A DNA stretch of 64,000 nt. It comes from G963678445 sp963678445. GTDB taxonomy: Bacteria; Hydrogenedentota; Hydrogenedentia; Hydrogenedentales; G963678445. Below, piece after piece: positions 18,069 to 26,782 of the stretch (positions within the stretch are counted from its first letter, which is position 1; each line of letters opens with the position of its first letter). A program made the translations under genes and the position numbers. The DNA lies in NCBI GenBank assembly GCA_963678445.1, contig OY782877.1:3472001-3536000 (forward strand). Reading direction: 5' to 3'. The notes beneath the pieces are model-generated. The model searched no databases. It worked only from the letters and a program-made list of their open reading frames with translations, and was not told where the DNA came from.

Positions 18069-19841
18069 ATGGATATGCGCAGACGCGCCTTGATATGGCA
18101 TATTTTCCCAACGTATTTGTTAGTGCTTTTAGTTGCCCTGATTGCAGTGACAGGATATTCGTCGCGCGCGGTGCAGGTGTTTTATCAAGAGCAGCTTGCG
18201 TATTACCTGGAACAGCAGCTGCTTTTCGTAGAGAGCCGTTGTGTGGGGGTGTTGGATGAGTACGAAAGGGTACAGGATTTTTGTGCTCAGTTGGGTTGGG
18301 AGCTGAAAAGTCGTATCACCTTGGTGCTGCCTTCTGGAAAGGTGCTGGGCGATTCTGGACATGCGCCTGAGACGATGGATAACCATGCGCAACGTCCTGA
18401 GATTGCGAATGCACTGTTGGGGGGGACCGGGCATTCGATTCGTTACAGTAAGACCTTGCACCAGCATATGCTCTATGTCGCCATTCCACTTACGCGCAAT
18501 GGGATTTGTGCCGGGGTAGTGCGCGCAGCGGTTCCGCTGGTACGCGTGCGGGGGGTTTTGTGGCGGGTGTACATGCGTATTCTGGGTGCCGGGATCGTGG
18601 TGGCGTTGCTGGCGGCGCTGATTAGCTGGATGATGGCCCGACGTCTGGTGCGTCCGCTACGCGAAATGCGTGCGGGTGCGCAACGATTTGCCGAAGGAGA
18701 TTTTTCGCAGGCGCTTTCTATTCCCAACGTACTGGAGATGGGTAGTCTGGCCCGTGCCATGAATCGGATGGCGCACCATCTGGATTCACGAATCCGCATT
18801 ATTATGCGGCAGCGAAATCAACAGGAAGCCGTACTCTCAAGTATGGCCGAAGGTGTGTTGGCAATCGATAACGAAGGGCGGATCATTGCATTGAACGAAA
18901 GCGCAGCACGATTGCTTTCGTTGAATACCGATACCGCCTTTGGTTCGGAAATTAAAGAGGTGTTTGGCGATAGCCCCATGGAAAAGTTCGTGCTGGGTAT
19001 GCTTTACAGTGATATGAAAATGGATGCTGAGTTTGTGGGGCAGCGGGGCAAAGAGACGGTGGTGGTGCAGGTTCATGGTGCGATATTGCGCGATGTGCAT
19101 GGGCAACGTATGGGTACGGCGGTGGTGTTGAACGACATGACGCGTTTGCGTCGTTTGGAGCGGGTACGGCGAGATTTTGTCGCCAATGTGTCGCATGAAT
19201 TGCGGACACCTATTACCTCGATTAAGGGTTTTGTGGAAACCTTATTGGATGGAGCGAAGGAAGATCCGGAAGCCTCGGAGCGTTTTTTACGTATTATCGC
19301 CAAACAGGCGGATCGCCTGAATGCGATCCTGAGCGATTTATTGACTTTGGCGCAGATTGAAGAGGGAGAGAAAAAAGAAGGGATCGAATTGGAGGTGGGG
19401 ACGGTCCGGGATGTGTTGGACGCGGCGGTGCAAGCCTGTGCTTCGCGTATCGTGGAAAAGGATATCGATATCGAAATTGACTGTGATGCGGCATTGCGTT
19501 TTCGGATGAATGCCTCTTTATTAGAGCAGGCGGTTACAAATCTGGTCGATAACGCAGTGAAATACAGCGATGTAGGGGGGCGAATTGTGGTGCGTGCGAG
19601 GGAAACGTTTGACGAAGTAACCATTCAGGTACGGGATTGGGGATGCGGGATTCCGCCTAAATACGTGCCGCGTCTTTTCGAACGTTTTTACCGTGTGGAT
19701 AAGGGGCGTAGTCGCAGCTTGGGCGGCACAGGCCTGGGGTTGGCCATCGTACGACATATCACCAATGCACATCGGGGGTATGCTACCGTAGACACGGAGG
19801 CGGGGAAAGGCGCAACCTTTTCCCTATACTTGCCGAAGTAG
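18069..19841 (+). CDS. phoR: PhoR/VicK-like sensor histidine kinase
   Basis: A 590-residue membrane kinase paired with the upstream regulator. Two transmembrane helices (about 9-30 and 170-192) flank a periplasmic sensor of about 140 residues. They are followed by a HAMP segment (RRLVRPLREMRAGAQRFAEGD), a PAS domain (about 250-350), HisKA with the phospho-acceptor His376 in NVSHELRTPITSIKGF, and a HATPase domain with NLVDNAVKYS, RDWGCGIP and GTGLGLAIV. This full architecture (TM-sensor-TM-HAMP-PAS-kinase) is that of PhoR and WalK. The presence of a full periplasmic domain is more like Gram-positive and PVC PhoR proteins than E. coli PhoR. Confidence 0.93.
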   Translation: MDMRRRALIWHIFPTYLLVLLVALIAVTGYSSRAVQVFYQEQLAYYLEQQLLFVESRCVGVLDEYERVQDFCAQLGWELKSRITLVLPSGKVLGDSGHAPETMDNHAQRPEIANALLGGTGHSIRYSKTLHQHMLYVAIPLTRNGICAGVVRAAVPLVRVRGVLWRVYMRILGAGIVVALLAALISWMMARRLVRPLREMRAGAQRFAEGDFSQALSIPNVLEMGSLARAMNRMAHHLDSRIRIIMRQRNQQEAVLSSMAEGVLAIDNEGRIIALNESAARLLSLNTDTAFGSEIKEVFGDSPMEKFVLGMLYSDMKMDAEFVGQRGKETVVVQVHGAILRDVHGQRMGTAVVLNDMTRLRRLERVRRDFVANVSHELRTPITSIKGFVETLLDGAKEDPEASERFLRIIAKQADRLNAILSDLLTLAQIEEGEKKEGIELEVGTVRDVLDAAVQACASRIVEKDIDIEIDCDAALRFRMNASLLEQAVTNLVDNAVKYSDVGGRIVVRARETFDEVTIQVRDWGCGIPPKYVPRLFERFYRVDKGRSRSLGGTGLGLAIVRHITNAHRGYATVDTEAGKGATFSLYLPK

Positions 19842-20050
19842 GACTGGACTCCTCCTGGACCGTGGGTAAGCGGTTTTTTTTGCCCAAGAGGAGCATTGAC
19901 CCATTTTTTTTTACACACTAGAATAATTGGGGCGGTCCAGGTGTATATTCTTCTGTAGAGGCCGATGGAATGACGCTGTTTTTTCGGCGAAGTAAGTGTG
20001 TTTAAGGAACAGAAGCAGAATAGAGGGGCGGTTCTGTGGAAGAGGGAGAT

Positions 20051-21724
20051 ATGGGTATAAAACTGCGATATATGCTGCTGCTTTTATTTGCGGTGAGCGT
20101 GTGGACGCTGGAAGCGATGGCGCAACCGGAAACAGCGGTGCAAAACGGTGCGGACGGCACGGGTTTTGTCGTTGTTTGTCCTGTGGAGGAGATGGTGGAT
20201 GATGGGCTGGTGGTTATTGTGCAACGCGCCATTAATGAAGCGGAAGGAGCAGCGGCCCTCATTTTTGTTGTTGATACCCCCGGTGGCAAGGTGGATTCCG
20301 CCATTGAGATCAGCAACGCCATATTGACGGCTCCCTGTCCTACCATTGCGTACGTCACCGGTATGGGGGCGATTTCGGCGGGTGCGCTTATCAGTTACTC
20401 CTGTGACCACATTATTATGTCTTCCGCCACCAATATCGGCGCTTCTACGCCGATTGTCATGGGCGGCGCGCAACCTTCTGCCGAGTTTAATGAAAAGACC
20501 AATTCCTTTCTGCGTTCCCGCTATCGTGCACTGGGTGAAGAAAATGGGCATGACCCAAGTCTGGGCGAGGCGATGGTGGATGCGGATATCGAGTTGCGCG
20601 GTTACCTGCAAGCGGATGGGAAATATTTCATCTACCGTGTGCGGGAAGAGGACGAAGGCCTTTCCAAGAGTGAGCGCGCCACACGAGATATGGTGAAGGC
20701 GGTGAAGGATGCCTTTAAAAGTGAAATAAATAAATCGGTAGAGGAGCTTTTACAGGAAAAGACCGACGAAATAGTTCGTGAAGTGTTCAGGAAGGAACCG
20801 GCACAGCTGGTGCCCCCCGAATTGGAAGCGGCTATGGAGGAGGAACCTACTGTTTTGGAGGACGGCTCTGAACTGGTGTCCGCACGGGGGGAATTGCTTA
20901 CGCTGACGAGCTCTGAAGCGTTGCGCTATGGCCTGATCCCCGTCAAGGCCGACACGGTGGACGAGGTGATGCAGTATTATGGTTACGGCGGATTACGTAA
21001 AGTGATGATTATCCCTACCTGGGCAGAGCACCTTTTCCGTTTTCTGACCAGCCCCATGATTTCCGGTTTGTTGCTGTTGTTGGGTATTGGGGGACTCTAT
21101 ATTGAAATCCGCACACCTGGCTTTGGCATCCCCGGTATGTTAGGTGCAATGTGCCTGGCCCTGTTTTTCGGCTCTTATCTGGTGATTGGCCTGGCCGACT
21201 GGCTGGATATTTTCCTTGTCCTTATTGGTATGCTGCTGATCCTTCTGGAAATTTTCGTGATTCCCGGTTTTGGGCTGGCAGGTGTATCGGGCATGATTTG
21301 CCTGGTAGTAGGCTTCTATCTTTCGCTCACCCGCGTTACCATCCCCCAATACAGTTGGGATTTTCAACGCTTGCAGGATGCGGGACAGACCGTGTTTTTC
21401 GCAACTTTGATGTTTATGGGCTTCGCCATACTCAGTTGGCGTATTTTTCCCCGCACACCCCTGGCACGTCGTTTGGTGCTGTCGGATGCGCAAGACGCAT
21501 CACAGGGGTATGTGGTGCAATCTTCCAGCATGGCCTCCACAGCGATCGGACTCGAAGGGATAGCCAGTTCTATGTTACGTCCTGCTGGACGGGGGCGTTT
21601 TGCTACGACAACTTACGATGTGGTAACCCGTGGTGAATTTATTGAAAAGGGTCGCCCCATTCGTATTATTGAAGCCGGTGGTAACCGTTACGTCGTTGAA
21701 GAACGACATGAGGACGATGCGTGA
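20051..21724 (+). CDS. nfeD: NfeD-family membrane serine protease (ClpP-class), long form
   Basis: A 557-residue protein. GAGGGAG just before ATG 20051 and a signal peptide (about 1-24, ending AMA) favour this start over the in-frame GTG at 20036. The N-terminal ClpP/SppA-type protease domain has FVVDTPGGKVDSAIEI and the nucleophile Ser109 in GMGAISAGALIS. Four or five transmembrane helices lie at about 335-475, and a C-terminal NfeD OB-fold (about 485-555) ends the protein. Long NfeD proteases cleave stomatin-like partners and work at flotillin-type membrane domains. It heads a coupled operon with a small protein, a short NfeD and FloA. Confidence 0.93.
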   Translation: MGIKLRYMLLLLFAVSVWTLEAMAQPETAVQNGADGTGFVVVCPVEEMVDDGLVVIVQRAINEAEGAAALIFVVDTPGGKVDSAIEISNAILTAPCPTIAYVTGMGAISAGALISYSCDHIIMSSATNIGASTPIVMGGAQPSAEFNEKTNSFLRSRYRALGEENGHDPSLGEAMVDADIELRGYLQADGKYFIYRVREEDEGLSKSERATRDMVKAVKDAFKSEINKSVEELLQEKTDEIVREVFRKEPAQLVPPELEAAMEEEPTVLEDGSELVSARGELLTLTSSEALRYGLIPVKADTVDEVMQYYGYGGLRKVMIIPTWAEHLFRFLTSPMISGLLLLLGIGGLYIEIRTPGFGIPGMLGAMCLALFFGSYLVIGLADWLDIFLVLIGMLLILLEIFVIPGFGLAGVSGMICLVVGFYLSLTRVTIPQYSWDFQRLQDAGQTVFFATLMFMGFAILSWRIFPRTPLARRLVLSDAQDASQGYVVQSSSMASTAIGLEGIASSMLRPAGRGRFATTTYDVVTRGEFIEKGRPIRIIEAGGNRYVVEERHEDDA

Positions 21725-22026
21725 TGAATATACGAAATCCTTTGGTTCAGATGCTGCGCCAATTGCTGAAAGATATGGAAATTGTCACCTCGCAAGGCTC
21801 GGGTTATTACACCTGCATTCCCTTTGCACAGCGCTTCAATAAGCTTCTGGAACAAGCCAAGCTGTTGTTCTCAGGGCAACCGGGTATCGTCGATACCTTT
21901 GATGAAGCACCTCTGAGCGATCCCAATGATCCTGCAGACAAAATGAAAGTACTCCTGGGCATCCGCATCGAAACCAATCAGCTCATCGTACTGCTTGAAT
22001 CAACCAAAGAGGAACCTGTGCAATGA
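21724..22026 (+). CDS. Conserved small protein in the NfeD-FloA operon, unknown function
   Basis: A 100-residue soluble protein without membrane segments or cysteine motifs. Its ATG shares a base with the stop of the upstream protease gene (TGATG), and its stop overlaps the ATG of the next NfeD gene (ATGA), so all three are translationally coupled. Predicted content is mostly helical (NPLVQMLRQLLKDMEIV, QRFNKLLEQAKLLF). I do not recognise the family. Tight coupling on both sides argues that it is a real partner of the NfeD/FloA membrane complex. Confidence 0.75.
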   Translation: MNIRNPLVQMLRQLLKDMEIVTSQGSGYYTCIPFAQRFNKLLEQAKLLFSGQPGIVDTFDEAPLSDPNDPADKMKVLLGIRIETNQLIVLLESTKEEPVQ

Positions 22027-22514
22027 TATGGTGGGCGTTCTTATTATTTTTGGCAGGCCTGATGCTGATACTGGCCGAGTTTTTCATTCCCGGTGGTATC
22101 AGCGGCCTCTTTGGCTTTGCGATGTTGGTGGCAAGCACCATCCTCGGCACCTACGCCTATCCCGATTATGCAGTACCTATTATTTTCTTCGAACTTTTTT
22201 CAGGCATCATCTGTCTGATCATCGGCATTATGTTTCTTACCCGTAGCAAGGCAGGCGGGTTGCTGCGCCTGGAGTCTACGCAGCGTGTAGAAGATGGCTA
22301 CGTTAACGTGCCTTCCGATATGTCGCTTATAGGCGCTGTAGGCGAAGTCTATACACCGCTACGGCCTGCCGGAACGATTCTGTTGGACGGACGCCGTATC
22401 GATGCGGTGTCCGATGGCACGTTAATTGACAAGGGGGCAACGATACGTGTCATCGAAGTGCACGGCAATCGCGTTGTTGTAGAAGCACTTGCAACTCCGC
22501 AAAAGCAAGAGTGA
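22023..22514 (+). CDS. Short NfeD-like protein (NfeD1b/YqeZ-YuaF type)
   Basis: A 163-residue protein with two or three N-terminal transmembrane helices (about 1-75; AGLMLILAEFFIPGGISGLFG) and a C-terminal OB-fold (about 95-160; VGEVYTPLRPAGTILLDGRRIDAVSDG and GNRVVVEAL). It lacks the protease domain of its upstream neighbour. Short NfeD proteins are usually encoded beside flotillin-like genes, as here (FloA begins 112 bases downstream), and are thought to support flotillin assemblies. Confidence 0.9.
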   Translation: MIWWAFLLFLAGLMLILAEFFIPGGISGLFGFAMLVASTILGTYAYPDYAVPIIFFELFSGIICLIIGIMFLTRSKAGGLLRLESTQRVEDGYVNVPSDMSLIGAVGEVYTPLRPAGTILLDGRRIDAVSDGTLIDKGATIRVIEVHGNRVVVEALATPQKQE

Positions 22515-22625
22515 TGTCTGAGTGCTTGCTAAGGTGCTCGGTTTATATCTGAAAAAGGATGGACAGATATTGCAGTCCATCTAAAAAAAACGCTCTGGCG
22601 CATAGTCAGGAGGAGAAAGACCACC

Positions 22626-23627
22626 ATGAATCCCATATTACTTGTAGTAGGACTTTTTGTAAGCGTATTTGCACTGATTTTTGTAATCGTGCTCATCAGC
22701 TTTTTCCAACTTTGGTTGCGTGCCATGCTTTCTGGCGCCAGCGTGGGCTTGCTCAGCCTGGTCGGTATGCGCCTGCGTAAAGTCAACCCGGCGGTGATTG
22801 TCGATAGTCGTATTATGGCTGTCAAGGCGGGCTTGCGTGTGAGCACCAACGAGCTTGAAACGCACTATCTTGCCAGCGGTAATGTGGTGCGTGTGGTACA
22901 GGCGCTCATCGCCGCCAACAAGGCCAACATTAACCTGAACTTTCAACAGGCGACCGCTATCGACCTGGCGGGGCGTGATGTGTTGGAAGCGGTGCAGACG
23001 TCCGTACGTCCCAAAGTTATCGACTGTCCCGACCCCAGCAAAGGCGCTGCGACGGTGGCGGCGGTGGCCATGGATGGTATTCAGCTGAAAGCGAAGGCCC
23101 GAGTGACGGTGCGTACGAACATCAACCGGTTGGTGGGTGGTGCTACCGAAGAAACGATTATCGCTCGTGTCGGTGAAGGTATCGTAACCACGATTGGTTC
23201 TTCTCCTACACATAAAAAGGTGTTGGAAAACCCGGATATTATCTCCAAAGTAGTGCTTGAACGTGGATTGGACGCGGGTACGGCATTTGAAATTCTTTCG
23301 ATTGATATTGCCGACGTGGACGTGGGTGAAAACATCGGCGCATCGCTGCAAATCAAGCAGGCCGAGGCGGATAAGCAGATTGCCCAAGCGCGTGCGGAAG
23401 AGCGGCGCGCCATGGCGCGTGCGCGTGAGACGGAAATGCAGGCGCAGGTAATTGAGATGCGCGCCCGCGTCGTCGAAGCTGAAGCCGAAGTGCCCCGCGC
23501 CATGGCCGAAGCCTTCCGCAACGGCAATTTGGGCATTATGGATTACTACCGCATGAAAAATGTGATGGCGGATACGGACATGCGTGAGTCCATCTCGAAG
23601 GCGGATCAATCGGGCGACAAAAAATAG
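22626..23627 (+). CDS. floA: Flotillin-like protein FloA
   Basis: A 333-residue membrane scaffold protein of functional membrane microdomains. It has an N-terminal membrane hairpin (about 4-30), the conserved GMRLRKVNPAVIVDSRI block, an SPFH/PHB domain with GVGEGIVTTIGSS-like residues (ARVGEGIVTTIGSS) and a long C-terminal coiled coil rich in Ala/Glu/Arg. Length and motifs match Bacillus FloA (YqfA). AGGAGGAGA just before the ATG is a strong ribosome site. It closes the NfeD operon, so protease, small protein, NfeD and flotillin are likely made together, possibly as an envelope-stress response as known for Bacillus SigW targets. Confidence 0.95.
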   Translation: MNPILLVVGLFVSVFALIFVIVLISFFQLWLRAMLSGASVGLLSLVGMRLRKVNPAVIVDSRIMAVKAGLRVSTNELETHYLASGNVVRVVQALIAANKANINLNFQQATAIDLAGRDVLEAVQTSVRPKVIDCPDPSKGAATVAAVAMDGIQLKAKARVTVRTNINRLVGGATEETIIARVGEGIVTTIGSSPTHKKVLENPDIISKVVLERGLDAGTAFEILSIDIADVDVGENIGASLQIKQAEADKQIAQARAEERRAMARARETEMQAQVIEMRARVVEAEAEVPRAMAEAFRNGNLGIMDYYRMKNVMADTDMRESISKADQSGDKK

Positions 23628-23728
23628 GTAAAAAATAGCCCTTGGGGGTTGTTTTTTACGACTTTTCTGCGTAGCTATCGGGAATGGTTCCAAAAGGAAC
23701 GGTTCCCGATAGGCTACCGAAGAGTAGA

Positions 23729-23844
23729 AGCGGTCCAGCGACCGCAGGGTGGCCAGGGCCACGCCCAGGACATATGGTCCTTGACATCCCTGACCGTCGC
23801 AAAAATTTTCGTTTTTATGACAGCTTTTCAGATTTGAGTCACTA
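23729..23844 (-). repeat. Dispersed intergenic repeat, long type, reversed
   Basis: On the minus strand it reads TTAGTGACTCAAATCTGAAAA, GTCATAAAAACG, GGTCAGGGATGTCAAGGACCATATG, an extra hairpin block GGGCGTGGCCCTGGCCACCC, then the perfect hairpin GCGGTCGCTGGACCGC. It matches the plus copies at 28657 and 35288, with the extra block shared with 41565 and 45324. It fills the 283-base gap after floA. Confidence 0.88.
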
Positions 23845-23910
23845 ATCAGCGTGTTTCGTGGCGAAAAACGTTGGTAGCGGTCCGATAGCCAACACAAGAA
23901 AGTCAAATTA

Positions 23911-24627
23911 ATGGACAATCTAATCGGTTTCCTGGTTTTCATCGGTATTGCGATTGTCAGTATCGTGGGTAAAATGCAGGAGCAGAAAAAACGCGAACAA
24001 CAACGGCAGCGGAGTCACCCTAAGACCCGCCCAGAGGATTTGCCCGAAGCCACCCGTCGTATGTTGTATGGCGATACACAAGTTCCTGGGCCGCGTCATC
24101 AACCTGAGCCGATTCCGATGGCCCAACCCAAAGGGACGCCTCCGTCGATGTCCAATCCGCCGGAACGTGAGGAATCTGTGGAGCCGGTGCGTCGCCTTCG
24201 TGAGAATATGGATAGGGTTCTCCGCGAGGAAAAGGCGCAGGGGCAAGCGCAAAGAGGCACCGCCAGCACGCTTCCGCAGTATTCAGAAGCGCGTCGTGAC
24301 GCTCAGCATACGATGAGAGAGATGCAGCGGCGTCAGAAGCAAAAGGAAGAACGTGCGCGCCAGGAGCGTCTGAAACAACAGCGTTTACACCAGCAGCAGC
24401 GACAACGCCAAAGGCAGTTGCAGCAGCAAAAGGCGGCGCAGGCGCGTCGTCAACCGGTGCCGTGCGACGAAGAGCGCCGTCGCCAACCTTCAGAGCAACC
24501 CCCTGCATGGTGTCCACAAACGGAAACGGTATTTTCACATAATGCTTTTCGGGATATACGTGCGGTGCGTCAGGGGATTATCATGCAGGAGATTTTAGGC
24601 CCTCCCAAGTCATTACGGCAATTCTGA
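23911..24627 (+). CDS. Membrane-anchored Arg/Gln-rich coiled-coil protein, unknown function
   Basis: A 238-residue protein with one N-terminal transmembrane helix (about 3-20) and a strongly basic cytoplasmic remainder. It contains a proline-rich stretch and a long Arg/Gln/Lys/Glu helical segment (about 125-180) that should form a coiled coil. The end, RQGIIMQEILGPPKSLRQF, resembles a short C-terminal motif I recall from similar PVC-group membrane proteins encoded near flotillin genes. Its function is unknown. It follows floA after a repeat copy and may be part of the same membrane system. Composition bias makes similarity searches unreliable. Confidence 0.65.
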   Translation: MDNLIGFLVFIGIAIVSIVGKMQEQKKREQQRQRSHPKTRPEDLPEATRRMLYGDTQVPGPRHQPEPIPMAQPKGTPPSMSNPPEREESVEPVRRLRENMDRVLREEKAQGQAQRGTASTLPQYSEARRDAQHTMREMQRRQKQKEERARQERLKQQRLHQQQRQRQRQLQQQKAAQARRQPVPCDEERRRQPSEQPPAWCPQTETVFSHNAFRDIRAVRQGIIMQEILGPPKSLRQF

Positions 24628-24738
24628 AGGTGCGCAATAGCACTGTTCGGCGGGGACTTTTTCGCGTCGGGTTTGCGTGACTGGAGAGGAAGGTGCTATC
24701 CTTTGCATGCGGTTACGGGAGTTGAGCGTAATCGATGA

Positions 24739-24808
24739 AGTGGCCAGCGCCACTCGCAATAATTATGGTCCTTACCATTCCTGACTTCAGGAAAATTTCG
24801 TTTTTCTT
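24739..24808 (-). repeat. Dispersed intergenic repeat, partial, reversed
   Basis: On the minus strand: AAAAACGAAATTTTCC, GTCAGGAATGGTAAGGACCATAATTATTGCGAGTGGCGCTGGCCACT. The ATGGTAAGGACCAT hairpin is intact and the 3' hairpin has changed to AGTGGCGCTGGCCACT, with compensating changes that keep the stem. The TTTAGTGACT end is missing. Confidence 0.8.
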
Positions 24809-24898
24809 TGCTTCTTTCTTTTTTCGTAAAAAGAAAGAAGGCGCTGTAAAAGGTAAAAAGGCGATAGAATCCCGGGTAAACGATGTGAGGAGTGCTGC

Positions 24899-25621
24899 GT
24901 GTCCCAGGAAAAGACCGAAGCGGTGGTGTTGCGTGGCGTGGATTTCAGTGAAACGAGCCGCATCGTTACGTTTCTTACGCCGGATCGAGGCCGTATTTCC
25001 TGTATCGCAAAAGGCGCACGCCGCAAAAATAGCCGGTTGGGCCCTGTGTTGGATACCTTTAACCGCGTGGAACTGATATACTACCACAAAGAGGGGCGCC
25101 AGGTGCAGACATTGGCCGAGGCGTCGCTTTTGGATGGTTTTTTTCGCATAAAACAGGATTTGGAAGGCGGCGTATATGCCGGGTTGGTGTTGGAGATGGC
25201 CTATAAGGCCGCACGCGAGGAAGAGCCTTCGCTGCCTTTATATATCTCCTTGTTACGTGGCCTGACCAATTTGAGTATGTGGTCGGGCGATGTACGTACG
25301 CATATTAGCTGGCAGATAATGCAACTGCTGACAGCGGCGGGATACACCCCGGAGTTGTTTCAGTGCATACACTGTGGCGCTTCTGTTTCCGCTGCGTCGG
25401 GTTTTGATCTATCGGGAGGGGTGAGTTGCGCGCATTGTCGCCGTAATCTTCGTTTGACGGAGCCTGTGTGGACGGCGTTAAAGGCGTTTTCTACAGCGGA
25501 CTCCCAGTGTCCTGAAATAGAGATGGCGCCGGAGACGTTTACCCTGTTGTGTAAGTATGCCCGGCATCAACTGGAAACGGATTTTCGCAGCCTGCGTGTG
25601 TTGCATGATATGTTCGGCTGA
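24899..25621 (+). CDS. recO: DNA repair protein RecO
   Basis: A 240-residue protein that loads RecA onto SSB-coated single-stranded DNA with RecR in the RecFOR pathway. The N-terminal OB-fold has AVVLRGVDFSETSRIVTFLTPDRGRISCIAKGAR (read as two adjoining blocks), followed by an all-helical domain and a zinc site formed by CIHCG and CAHCRR. GTG start at 24899 with GAGGAG about 10 bases upstream. Length and motif order match RecO. It precedes lepA by 75 bases on the same strand. Confidence 0.92.
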   Translation: MSQEKTEAVVLRGVDFSETSRIVTFLTPDRGRISCIAKGARRKNSRLGPVLDTFNRVELIYYHKEGRQVQTLAEASLLDGFFRIKQDLEGGVYAGLVLEMAYKAAREEEPSLPLYISLLRGLTNLSMWSGDVRTHISWQIMQLLTAAGYTPELFQCIHCGASVSAASGFDLSGGVSCAHCRRNLRLTEPVWTALKAFSTADSQCPEIEMAPETFTLLCKYARHQLETDFRSLRVLHDMFG

Positions 25622-25696
25622 AAAAGCGGCTTGGTGCAATAATGGAAACGCAGGCGCTTGTGTTTTGTTGACGTGAACCTATTCTGAGGAAAAGTA

Positions 25697-26782
25697 GTGC
25701 AGAAAAATATTCGCAACTTTTGTATTATCGCCCACATTGACCACGGTAAATCTACTTTGGCGGACCGGTTGTTGCAATATACCCACACGGTGGATGAGCG
25801 TAAGCTGAAAGAGCAGACGCTGGACACGATGGATATTGAACGGGAACGGGGTATTACGATCAAGTCGGTATCGGTGCAGATGGAGTATACTGCTGATGAT
25901 GGGGAAACCTATTTACTGCACCTGATCGATACTCCGGGACATGTGGATTTTGCCTATGAGGTTTCGCGTAGTCTGGCAGCGTGTGAGGGGGCGTTGCTGC
26001 TGGTGGATGCGGCGCAGGGGGTGGAGGCGCAAACGCTGGCCAATGCGTATAAAGCGATTGACCAGGATCTGGAAATCATCCCGGTGATCAACAAGGTAGA
26101 TCTGCCCAGTGCTGATGTGGATGGGGTGCGTCAACAAATCGAAGATGTGGTGGGGCTGGATGCGGATGAGGCCGTGTTGACGAGCGCCAAGACGGGATTG
26201 GGCGCTAAGGAGGCGTTGGAGGCGATTGTACAGCGTATCCCCGCTCCTACAGGAGAAACGGATGCGCCGCTGCGTGCGTTGATCTATGATTCGGTATATA
26301 ACACCTATCGTGGCGTGATTGTGTATCTGCGTGTGGTTGACGGGATGTTGTCTAAAGGGCAGCGTATTATACTCATGTCCAACGGTAGTAAATACGAAGT
26401 GACCGAGGTGGGGGTGTTTAAACCCGATGCGGTGCCACGGGACTGTTTGAAGACGGGGGAGGTGGGGTACATGATTTGCAATATTAAAACCTTGGAAGAC
26501 ACCAAGGTCGGCGATACGGTAACCGATGCGGTGCATCCAGCAACAGAGCCTTTGCCCGGCTATGAAGAGGTGAAACCGGTCGTATTTTGTGGTCTCTATC
26601 CGGCGACATCGAATGACTACAATGATTTGCGGGATGCTTTGGACAAGTTACATCTTAACGATGCCTCTTTCGAGTATAAGGCGGACAGTTCCGATGCGTT
26701 GGGACTGGGATTCCGTTTGGGTTCCTGGGTCTGTTGCACATGGAGATTATCCAGGAGCGTCTTGAGCGGGAGTTTGGCTTGA
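25697..26782 (+). CDS. lepA: Elongation factor 4 (LepA), N-terminal part, reading frame broken
   Basis: LepA is a ribosome-bound GTPase that back-translocates or remodels stalled ribosomes. This part has the G1 loop AHIDHGKST, ERERGITIKS (switch I), DTPGH (G3), NKVD (G4) and SAKTG (G5), then the beta-barrel domain 2 and the start of domain 3. The GTG start has GAGGAAAA upstream. The expected frame is lost within GLGFR, after which the reading LGSWVCC replaces the expected C/F-GFLGLLHMEI. The correct continuation is found in the -1 frame, so this and the next entry are one gene split by a single missing base at about 26714-26720. Residues after 339 of this entry are out-of-frame. Confidence 0.9.
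   Translation: MQKNIRNFCIIAHIDHGKSTLADRLLQYTHTVDERKLKEQTLDTMDIERERGITIKSVSVQMEYTADDGETYLLHLIDTPGHVDFAYEVSRSLAACEGALLLVDAAQGVEAQTLANAYKAIDQDLEIIPVINKVDLPSADVDGVRQQIEDVVGLDADEAVLTSAKTGLGAKEALEAIVQRIPAPTGETDAPLRALIYDSVYNTYRGVIVYLRVVDGMLSKGQRIILMSNGSKYEVTEVGVFKPDAVPRDCLKTGEVGYMICNIKTLEDTKVGDTVTDAVHPATEPLPGYEEVKPVVFCGLYPATSNDYNDLRDALDKLHLNDASFEYKADSSDALGLGFRLGSWVCCTWRLSRSVLSGSLA

Noticed and set aside
17337..18101. A 254-residue minus-strand frame opposite phoB
   Set aside because: It is antisense to a conserved response regulator and shows no motif.
22638..23942. A 434-residue minus-strand frame opposite floA
   Set aside because: It is a shadow frame of a strongly conserved gene; composition is unlike any protein in the window.
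26711..26725. Programmed -1 frameshifting in lepA
   Set aside because: No slippery heptamer is present at the junction and LepA is not known to use recoding; a missing base is simpler.
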